Part shown: piece by piece, positions 18,683-25,461 of the stretch
Layout: every line of letters starts with the position of its first letter
How positions within the stretch are numbered: position 1 is the first letter of the stretch
From: Oscillospiraceae bacterium
GTDB lineage: Bacteria > Bacillota > Clostridia > Oscillospirales > Acutalibacteraceae
Direction: 5' to 3'
Assembly: GCA_015066445.1 (NCBI GenBank)
Contig: SVOK01000003.1
Location: 50,706 to 114,705 of the forward strand
Length of the DNA stretch: 64,000 nucleotides
Translations under genes and position numbers: made by a program
The notes under the pieces: generated by a model
The model's input: only the letters and a program-made list of their open reading frames with translations
What the model was told of the DNA's origin: nothing
The model's database searches: none

Positions 18683-20845
18683 ATGCTTGATTTAAAAAAG
18701 CTTATAGATGGTATGACAGTTGAAGAAAAAATCGGTCAGTTAGCTCAGTTTAATGCTAATGTTTTCTCAGGCTCTGATGCGGATATTACAGGTCCGCTTG
18801 TGAAAAACGGTTTAACAGGAGACGATTTGTACAGAATAGGCAGTCTTTTGAATTTTAAGGATTCAAAAGAAATGAACGAGCTGCAAAAGCGCCATTTAGA
18901 AGGGGACAGAAACAAAATACCTATGGTATTTATGATGGATGTTATCCATGGCTACCGAACTATTTTTCCAATTCCTTTGGCTCTTGGCGGTTCTTTTGAT
19001 ACAGAGCTTGTAGAGGAATGCACAAGAATGTCTGCTGTGGAGGCTTCTTCGGCAGGTGTTCAGGTCACATTCACTCCAATGGTTGACTATGTAAGAGACG
19101 CACGCTGGGGCAGGGTTATGGAAACTTGCGGAGAGGAACCAATACTTAACGGAATTATGGGAGCGGCTCAGGTCAAGGCTTTCCACGGCGAGGATATGAG
19201 TAAATTTGGTGGACTTGCCACCTGTGTTAAGCATTATGCCGCCTATGGTGGAGCCGAGGCGGGAAGAGACTATAATCAGGTTGAACTGTCAGAGCATATA
19301 CTCCGTGAGTTTTATTTACCTGCTTATAAAGCCTGCATTGATGCAGGTGTTGATATGCTTATGCCGTCCTTTAATGTTTTAAACGGTGTGCCTGCCGTTG
19401 CTAACAGCTGGCTTATGAAAAAGGTGTTGCGTGAAGAATGGGGTTTTGAGGGTGTTGTTATAAGCGATTATGACGCTGTAGGCGAGCTTATTACTCACGG
19501 CATAGCTGCAGATAAAAAGGAAGCTGCTAAATATGCATTCAAAAACGGCTGTGATATTGAAATGTGCTCTAATGGATACATAAAGCATCTTAAGGAAATG
19601 ATTGAGGAAGGTATTTTTACTGAGGAACAGCTGGATGCTGTTGTTTTAAAGATATTAGAGCTTAAGAAACGCCTTGGTTTATTTGAAGACCCATATAAAG
19701 GTGCTTCACCCGAAACAGAGGAAAAAACCTGCCTTACAGCAGAAAACCGAGCACTAGTAAGAAAGGCAGCAAACGAATGTGCTGTGCTTTTAAAGAATGA
19801 CGGTGTTTTACCGTTCTCTAAAGAACATAAAAAGATAGCGCTTATAGGTCCTTTTGCAGATAATCACAATATAATCGGTTTTTGGAGTTGCTGCGGTAAG
19901 AATGAAGAAAGCGTTACTGTAAAGCAAGGTGTTCAAAGCAAGCTGCCTGATGTTGAAATAAAGGTAGTAAAGGGTTGCTCTGATAAGTGGAACGAGATTG
20001 ATAAATCCCGATTTGATGAAGCAGTAAAAGCGGCGAGAGAGGCAGATATTGTTATTCTCTGTCTTGGCGAGCCGCAGAATTACAGCGGTGAGGGTAACTG
20101 CCGTACCGATTTGGATTTACCCGGTGTACAAAATGAGCTTGCAGAAAAGGTTATAGGCGCTAATTCTAATACAGCGGTTTTACTTTTTACAGGCAGACCC
20201 CTTGCTATTAGTAAGCTTGATAGTATTGCTCCAGCTATACTTAATATGTGGTTCCCCGGAACAGAGGGCGGAAATGCGGCGGCAGATTTACTGTTTGGCG
20301 ATGCAAATCCCTCAGGTAAAATTACTATGACATTCCCGAAATCTGTCGGTCAATGCCCGATATATTATAACCACACAAATACAGGAAGACCTATTTCGAA
20401 GCAAAGGGACGAAATGCATAATCCCTATGCTTCAAATTATATTGATTGCGGAAACCTGCCACTTTATTCTTTCGGACACGGTCTTTCGTACAGCAATTTT
20501 GTTTACGAGGGTATGACACTTAGTAAAAAAGAGATGAACATCGATGGTGAAATTAAGGTAACAGTTACGGTTTATAATGACAGTGATATTGCGGGCAAGG
20601 AAACAGTTCAGCTTTATATGCGTGACCTTGTGGCTTCAACTGCACGACCTGTTCAGCAGTTAATAGCATTCGAAAAAATCACTCTTGGTCCAAAAGAGAG
20701 AAAAACTGTTGAGTTCGCAGTAACTGAGCCAATGCTCAGATTTTGGAACAGCGAAAACGAATTTGTATCCGAAAAAGGCGAGTTTACATTGTCTGTTGGT
20801 TATGCGGATAATATGTATTATACCGAAAGATTTTCGCTTAAATAG
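18683..20845 (+). CDS. Glycoside hydrolase family 3 beta-glycosidase (cytoplasmic)
   Basis: 720 residues, the normal length for a BglX-like GH3: N-terminal barrel, alpha/beta sandwich and C-terminal fibronectin-III-like domain. The nucleophile is Asp262 in VVISDYDAV; substrate-binding motifs MDVIHGYRTIFP and GRVMETCGEEP are present, as is the GTEGGNAAADLLFGDANPSGK stretch of the second domain. GH3 enzymes release glucose or xylose from the non-reducing ends of beta-linked oligosaccharides. No signal peptide, so it should act inside the cell on imported sugars. ATG at 18683 follows GGGAGTG. It is likely co-transcribed with the gene 30 bases downstream. Confidence 0.93.
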   Translation: MLDLKKLIDGMTVEEKIGQLAQFNANVFSGSDADITGPLVKNGLTGDDLYRIGSLLNFKDSKEMNELQKRHLEGDRNKIPMVFMMDVIHGYRTIFPIPLALGGSFDTELVEECTRMSAVEASSAGVQVTFTPMVDYVRDARWGRVMETCGEEPILNGIMGAAQVKAFHGEDMSKFGGLATCVKHYAAYGGAEAGRDYNQVELSEHILREFYLPAYKACIDAGVDMLMPSFNVLNGVPAVANSWLMKKVLREEWGFEGVVISDYDAVGELITHGIAADKKEAAKYAFKNGCDIEMCSNGYIKHLKEMIEEGIFTEEQLDAVVLKILELKKRLGLFEDPYKGASPETEEKTCLTAENRALVRKAANECAVLLKNDGVLPFSKEHKKIALIGPFADNHNIIGFWSCCGKNEESVTVKQGVQSKLPDVEIKVVKGCSDKWNEIDKSRFDEAVKAAREADIVILCLGEPQNYSGEGNCRTDLDLPGVQNELAEKVIGANSNTAVLLFTGRPLAISKLDSIAPAILNMWFPGTEGGNAAADLLFGDANPSGKITMTFPKSVGQCPIYYNHTNTGRPISKQRDEMHNPYASNYIDCGNLPLYSFGHGLSYSNFVYEGMTLSKKEMNIDGEIKVTVTVYNDSDIAGKETVQLYMRDLVASTARPVQQLIAFEKITLGPKERKTVEFAVTEPMLRFWNSENEFVSEKGEFTLSVGYADNMYYTERFSLK

Positions 20846-20875
20846 AAAGTTATTAATGTAAAAGGGTAAACAGTT

Positions 20876-22084
20876 ATGCTAAAAAAATATGTATCAGTAA
20901 ACTATAAGAAGATGCTTAGAGAGCCTGAAGGAGAGCTTAAATATCCTTTTATTGTTCCGGGCAGTGTTTATTCCAACCAATTATGGGATTGGGACTGCTG
21001 GTTAACCAATATCGCTCTCAGACAATTTGTAAAAGATGATATAAGTGAATACGAAAAGGGATGTGTGCTTAATTTTCTTACCCATATAGATAAAAAGGGA
21101 CAAATCCCAATCTGGCTTACGTCAAATTCCCACATACCGGATGCAACAAAATTGTATAATGAAAAAAATAATATTCACAAGCCATGCCTTGCTCAGCATG
21201 CAGCATTTATTGTTAAAAACAATAATGAAGATGCCGAATGGTTAAGACCTTATTTTCAGAGATTGATTAGGTTTGTTGAATGTTATATAAATAATTTCCG
21301 CCACCCTAACGGGCTTTATTATTGGCGTAATGACAGCGCTATAGGTGTAGATAATGACCCCTGCACATTTTACCGTCCCGAAAACAGCTCTGCTTCTATA
21401 TATCTGAATTGTATGATGTATAAAGAGATAGAAGCATTGTGTTATATAGGAAAGCTTCTTGATATGGATATGACGGTATATTCAGAAGAAAAGGAGCATT
21501 TGAAGAAGGCGGTGCAGAAGTATTGCTACGATGAAAAGGATGGCTTTTATTATAGTGTAGATTTAAATTTGCTACCTATAGATAATAACAGCAAGCTTCA
21601 TAGCGGAGCACCAAGACATTGGGACTGCTTAATTCAAAGAATTGGCTCTTGGTCGGGATTTCTTGCAATGTGGAGCGGAATAGCCACAAAGGAACAGGCT
21701 GAGCGAATGGTAAAAGAAAACCTGCTCGATGAAAAAGCTTTTTGGGCGCCATACGGAGTAAGAACGTTATCTAAATATGAAAAAATGTATGTGATAAAGC
21801 CTTCAGGAAATCCGTCCTGTTGGTTAGGACCGATTTGGGGAATATCAAATTATATGGTATTCAAAGGTCTTGTGAATTACGGCTTTGACAAAGTGGCTGC
21901 CGAATTGGCAATGAAAACCGCAAAGCTTTTTGAAAACGATTTAAAAAGCTCGGGCGAGTTGCACGAATACTATGACCCAGAGAGCGGCGAGCCTATAATT
22001 AACGCAGGATTTCAAAATTGGAATTTACTGAGTCTTAATATGACAGCTTGGCTAAACGGTGAAACTGTTACCGAGGAATTTTAA
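20876..22084 (+). CDS. MGH1/GH63-like (alpha/alpha)6-barrel glycoside hydrolase
   Basis: 402 residues, no signal peptide. The order VYSNQLWDWDCWL, QIPIWLTS, QHAAFIV, NGLYYWRND, then HWDCLIQRIGSWSGFLAMWSGIA, SCWLGPIWGISNYMVFKGL and EYYDPESGEP matches the trehalase/GH63/mannosylglycerate-hydrolase-like barrel (GH37, GH63 and MGH1-like group). Those families are inverting alpha-glycosidases using acidic residues, of which the WDWD and EYYD segments are candidates. The true substrate is uncertain. It follows the GH3 gene by 30 bases and is the last gene of the carbohydrate locus. Confidence 0.75.
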   Translation: MLKKYVSVNYKKMLREPEGELKYPFIVPGSVYSNQLWDWDCWLTNIALRQFVKDDISEYEKGCVLNFLTHIDKKGQIPIWLTSNSHIPDATKLYNEKNNIHKPCLAQHAAFIVKNNNEDAEWLRPYFQRLIRFVECYINNFRHPNGLYYWRNDSAIGVDNDPCTFYRPENSSASIYLNCMMYKEIEALCYIGKLLDMDMTVYSEEKEHLKKAVQKYCYDEKDGFYYSVDLNLLPIDNNSKLHSGAPRHWDCLIQRIGSWSGFLAMWSGIATKEQAERMVKENLLDEKAFWAPYGVRTLSKYEKMYVIKPSGNPSCWLGPIWGISNYMVFKGLVNYGFDKVAAELAMKTAKLFENDLKSSGELHEYYDPESGEPIINAGFQNWNLLSLNMTAWLNGETVTEEF

Positions 22085-22173
22085 CAAAAAGCCTATTAAG
22101 ACGTACTACTGCCAAATAACCGCAAATGTTATTTAAAAAGTTTAACGGATAATTTTAATATTTAATATTTTTC

Positions 22174-22202
22174 GAATAATAAAATATGTTTTTTCATACA
22201 AT
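22174..22202 (+). promoter_or_regulatory. Sigma-E-like promoter of spoIIID
   Basis: GAATAAT at 22174-22180 and CATACAAT at 22195-22202 with a 14-base spacer match the pattern of mother-cell sigma-E promoters (CATACAnT at -10). In Bacillus subtilis spoIIID is transcribed by sigma-E. The interval 22085-22228 otherwise shows no gene and no clear terminator. Confidence 0.55.
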
Positions 22203-22228
22203 TAATTAGTATATTAGGAGTTGATTGT

Positions 22229-22477
22229 ATGAGGGAATTAGCATCTGACAGAGCGGTAGTATTAGGGGAGTACATATTAGATACAGGGGCTACTGTAAGG
22301 GCTACAGCAAAGGTGTTTAAAATTAGCAAATCTACCGTACATAAAGATGTTACGGAGAGGCTGAGCCACGATAATCCGCAGTTACACAAGCTTGTTAAAG
22401 AGGTTTTGGAAAAAAACAAGCAGGAGAGGCATATAAGGGGCGGTATGGCTACCAAAAGAAAATATAAAGGAATATGA
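22229..22477 (+). CDS. spoIIID: Sporulation transcription factor SpoIIID
   Basis: 82 residues, the usual SpoIIID length. The central helix-turn-helix (TGATVRATAKVFKISKSTVHKDV) and the basic C-terminal part (NPQLHKLVKEVLEKNKQERHIRGGMATKRKY) are near-diagnostic. SpoIIID is a mother-cell DNA-binding protein that activates or represses genes under sigma-E during sporulation. ATG at 22229 follows AGGAG. It stands alone, with a sigma-E-like promoter upstream and the vegetative promoter of the first T-box unit 21 bases past its stop. It is good evidence that the organism forms spores. Confidence 0.96.
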   Translation: MRELASDRAVVLGEYILDTGATVRATAKVFKISKSTVHKDVTERLSHDNPQLHKLVKEVLEKNKQERHIRGGMATKRKYKGI

Positions 22478-22497
22478 AAATTTTTATTCAAAAACTG

Positions 22498-22526
22498 TTG
22501 ACAAATGCTTTTTGTGGTGTTATAAT
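22498..22526 (+). promoter_or_regulatory. Consensus sigma-A promoter of the first T-box unit
   Basis: TTGACA at 22498-22503, a 17-base spacer and TATAAT at 22521-22526 are a perfect housekeeping promoter. Transcription should begin near 22533, just before the T-box stem I. Confidence 0.9.
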
Positions 22527-22539
22527 ACATAAAAATTAT

Positions 22540-22802
22540 TTTAAAGGCTTTGACGAAGACGGTTTCGAATGTAAGCTTTTAGAGAGTCGGCGGGTGGTGC
22601 AAGCCGATAGCAAGTGTTCGTAAATACCTATCACTTCTGAGCCGGAGGGCTGAAACTTTTTAGCGAGTAGGCTTTCCCGTGAGGCTTGCGTAAAGGCATA
22701 AGGGTTGTTGGACCCTGAGAGGCAGATTTTCTGCAATTTGAGTGGTACCGCGGATGTATTTTCACATTCGTCTCAAAGGAATTTGAGGCGAATGTTTTTT
22801 TA
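22540..22802 (+). ncRNA. T-box leader, specifier read as AUC (isoleucine)
   Basis: Stem I base pairs GGCT (22546-22549) and GAAG (22555-22558) with CTTC (22634-22637) and GCC (22641-22643), with the K-turn bases between. The distal part has AGAGAGTCGGCGGGTGGTG. Next to the CTTC strand the specifier reads ATC at 22630-22632 followed by the usual purine (A). The T-box motif (22735-22753) holds TGGTACCGCG, whose TGGT pairs with an ACCA tRNA end, fitting discriminator A73 of tRNA-Ile. The terminator is 22764-22777 with 22782-22795 plus eight T. Uncharged tRNA-Ile should therefore switch on the synthetase gene downstream. Leader identity is certain; the specifier is my manual reading. Confidence 0.93.
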
Positions 22803-22823
22803 TTTTTAAAGGAGGAATATAAA

Positions 22824-25091
22824 ATGGACACAAACAATTCTTTACACAAGCTTTCAGAAGTGGCTTCCCGAATTAAGGAGCTACGTGATATTATGGGCTG
22901 GTCTATTACTGAAATGGCTGATAAGACCGACGTTAGTGAAGAAACATATATATCTTACGAGAGCGGAACAGTTGATATTCCTTTTAGCTTCATTCATAAA
23001 TGTGCGCTTGCATTTGATGTTGAATTAACCGAGCTTTTAGAGGGACATACCGCAAAGCTTTCAAGCTATACCATAACCCGTAAGGGTAAGGGACAGGGAA
23101 CTGCTAAGGAGGACGGCATAGATATTGCCAACTTAGCTCCCAAATTTAAGGATAAATTAGCTGAGCCTTATTGGGTTAAATATGAATACTCCGCATCTCA
23201 GCAGAACAAGCCTATAAAGCTTTCTACCCACTCAGGTCAGGAATTTGACCTTGTGCTCAGCGGTAGACTTAAGGTTCAAATCGGCAATCACACCGAAATT
23301 CTTGATGAGGGTGACAGTATTTATTATAATTCTTCAACCCCTCACGGAATGATTGCGGTTGACGGCAAGGATTGCGTTTTCTGTGCTGTTGTAATGTCAG
23401 GCGAGGAAACCGAGGAGACCGTTGTTCGCAAGAGTGTTATGTCGGCTAAAAAGTCGGAAAAGCTAATCTGTGAAAAGTTTGTTGAAACCTTTGAGGATGA
23501 AAACGGCGCTTTGCAGGATATTAAATTCAAGAATACAGATACATTCAACTTTGGTTTTGATATCGTTGATGAAATCGCTGATAAATATCCCGATAAGCTG
23601 GCAATGCTTCACCTTGATGTTAACCGCTTTGAGCGTCGTTTTACATTTAAGGATATTAAGCACGCTTCAAATCAGGTGGCAAATTACTTTACCTCTTTAG
23701 GCATTAAAAAGGGCGATAAGGTAATGCTGGTGCTTAAAAGACACTATCAGTTCTGGTTCTGTATGGTAGCTCTCCATAAGCTTGGTGCGGTTGCTATTCC
23801 TGCAACAAATCAGCTTAAAGAACACGATTTTGAATACCGTTATAATTCGGCAGGTGTTTCTGCTATAGTTTGTACTGCTGACGGTGATACTGCCGATATT
23901 GCAAAGGCTGCTGCAGAAAAATGCCCACAGGTTAAAAACCTTATTATGGTTGGCGGCTGCCGTGACGGTTGGCGCGATTTTGATAAAGAATATCCTCTCT
24001 TTACAAGAAAATTTGTAAGAACAGAGGACACCTCTGCAGGTGATGATACTGCACTTATGTTCTTCACCTCGGGTACAACTGGTAACCCCAAAATGGCAGC
24101 TCACAAGCATACCTATGCTTTAGGTCATTTTGTAACAGCTAAATATTGGCATTGCTGTGAGCGCGACGGCTTGCACCTTACAATCTCCGATACAGGTTGG
24201 GGTAAATCACTTTGGGGTAAGCTTTACGGTCAGTGGCTTTGCGAGGGTGCTGTATTTGTTTACGACTTTGACCGCTTTGATGAGAATGATATTCTCCCAA
24301 TGTTCCAGAAGTATAACATCACTACCTTCTGCGCACCGCCTACAATGCTCAGAATGCTGATTCGTGGTGACCTTTCCAAGTTCGATTTATCCTCAATTCA
24401 TCATATGACAACTGCAGGTGAGGCACTGAATCCTGAAGTATTCAAGCAGTTTAAAGAGGCTACAGGTCTTGAAATTATGGAGGGCTTCGGTCAGACCGAA
24501 ACCACCCTTGCTATCGCTAACCTTTATGGCACAACACCCAAGATTGGCGCTATGGGTAAGGCTTCTCCGCAATTCCCGATTGATATAGTTGATCCTGACG
24601 GTAATCCTGTAGCTACAGGTGAGATTGGTGAAATTGTAATTCATACCGACAAGGAAGTTCCTTGCGGATTATTTAAGGAATATTACCTTGATGACAAAAA
24701 GACTAAAGAGGCTTGGCACGACGGTCTTTATCATACAGGCGATACCGCTTGGAGGGATGAGGACGGATACTTTTGGTATGTTGGCCGTGTTGATGATGTT
24801 ATTAAGTCATCAGGCTATCGTATAGGACCTTTCGAGATTGAAAGTGTAATTATGGAGCTTCCTTATGTACTTGAATGCGGCGTTTCTGCTGTGCCTGACG
24901 AAATAAGAGGTCAGGTTGTAAAGGCAAGTATCGTGCTAACAAAGGGTACAGAGCCTACCGAGGAATTGAAGAAAGAGATTCAGAATTATGTTAAATCTCA
25001 TACCGCTCCTTATAAATATCCAAGAGTGGTTGTATTCCGCGATGAATTACCAAAAACTATAAGTGGAAAAATTCAGAGAAATAAGTTATAA
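22824..25091 (+). CDS. HTH-cupin-acyl-CoA synthetase fusion, copy 1 (Ile unit)
   Basis: 755 residues in three parts. Residues 13-70 are an XRE-type helix-turn-helix (IKELRDIMGWSITEMADKTDVSEETYISYESG). Residues 128-195 are a cupin barrel (THSGQEFDLVLSGRLKVQIG, GDSIYYNSSTPHGM). Residues 245-755 are an AMP-forming acyl-CoA synthetase with TSGTTGNPK (phosphate loop), GFGQTETT, YHTGDTAW, GRVDDVIKSSGYRIGPFEIE and the catalytic Lys region PKTISGKIQR. The sequence type is like medium- and short-chain acyl-CoA synthetases. With the Ile T-box and the Vor genes nearby I infer activation of 2-methylbutyrate to its CoA ester. Usually the HTH-cupin is a separate protein; here it is fused. GGAGG lies before the ATG. 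Confidence 0.9.
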   Translation: MDTNNSLHKLSEVASRIKELRDIMGWSITEMADKTDVSEETYISYESGTVDIPFSFIHKCALAFDVELTELLEGHTAKLSSYTITRKGKGQGTAKEDGIDIANLAPKFKDKLAEPYWVKYEYSASQQNKPIKLSTHSGQEFDLVLSGRLKVQIGNHTEILDEGDSIYYNSSTPHGMIAVDGKDCVFCAVVMSGEETEETVVRKSVMSAKKSEKLICEKFVETFEDENGALQDIKFKNTDTFNFGFDIVDEIADKYPDKLAMLHLDVNRFERRFTFKDIKHASNQVANYFTSLGIKKGDKVMLVLKRHYQFWFCMVALHKLGAVAIPATNQLKEHDFEYRYNSAGVSAIVCTADGDTADIAKAAAEKCPQVKNLIMVGGCRDGWRDFDKEYPLFTRKFVRTEDTSAGDDTALMFFTSGTTGNPKMAAHKHTYALGHFVTAKYWHCCERDGLHLTISDTGWGKSLWGKLYGQWLCEGAVFVYDFDRFDENDILPMFQKYNITTFCAPPTMLRMLIRGDLSKFDLSSIHHMTTAGEALNPEVFKQFKEATGLEIMEGFGQTETTLAIANLYGTTPKIGAMGKASPQFPIDIVDPDGNPVATGEIGEIVIHTDKEVPCGLFKEYYLDDKKTKEAWHDGLYHTGDTAWRDEDGYFWYVGRVDDVIKSSGYRIGPFEIESVIMELPYVLECGVSAVPDEIRGQVVKASIVLTKGTEPTEELKKEIQNYVKSHTAPYKYPRVVVFRDELPKTISGKIQRNKL

Positions 25092-25105
25092 TTTGTTTAA
25101 AAATA

Positions 25106-25134
25106 TTGACAAATACCAAAGGCTATGATAAAAT
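25106..25134 (+). promoter_or_regulatory. Sigma-A promoter of the second T-box unit
   Basis: TTGACA at 25106-25111, a 17-base spacer and TAAAAT at 25129-25134. It begins 15 bases after the stop of the first synthetase gene, with no terminator between, so read-through from the first unit would also enter the second leader. Confidence 0.85.
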
Positions 25135-25140
25135 AAGCAC

Positions 25141-25415
25141 TGTAAAAGGCTTTGACGAAGAGGGCGCTTATAATTTACCTTTAGAGAGATAGCGGTTGGT
25201 GTAAGCTATCGGTAGGTTATCTGTGTTTGTAGCTTCTGAGCCGAGAGGAAGAAAACCTTAGCTTTGGGTGAGTAGAACCTCTCCGTGATTGCTGCGTAAA
25301 GGCATAGGAATTGTTAGATTCCAAGAGTGGCAGTATAACTGCAATTTGAGTGGTACCGCGGGTAAATGATAAATCATTGCTCGTCTCAAAGTCATAACTT
25401 TGGGGCGAGCCTTTT
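25141..25415 (+). ncRNA. T-box leader, specifier read as GUA (valine)
   Basis: Same layout as the first leader. Stem I base GGC (25148-25150) and GAAG (25157-25160) pair with CTTC (25233-25236) and GCC; the codon before the purine next to CTTC reads GTA at 25229-25231, followed by G. The T-box motif is at 25343-25361 (TGGTACCGCGG), giving TGGT against an ACCA tRNA end, fitting tRNA-Val. The terminator stem is 25379-25391 with 25398-25410, followed by a C and four T. Uncharged tRNA-Val should allow transcription of the second synthetase and of the Vor-aminotransferase genes behind it. The two leaders are clearly duplicates. Confidence 0.93.
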
Positions 25416-25461
25416 GTTGTTTTTGCAAAAGGCTGCCTCAAAATGAAAGACGGAGGAAAAT

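Noticed and set aside
22630..22637. Other specifier registers (TCA or TAT in leader 1, TAG or TGT in leader 2)
   Set aside because: The register next to the helix gives a stop codon in leader 2, and the register two bases out gives unrelated amino acids (Tyr, Cys); only codon plus one purine gives Ile and Val, which agrees with the genes.
22162..22736. Minus-strand frames across spoIIID and the first T-box leader
   Set aside because: They are antisense to a certain gene and a certain RNA and show no family features or ribosome sites.
25217..25441. Minus-strand frame across the second T-box leader
   Set aside because: It is a shadow of the structured leader with no start signal.
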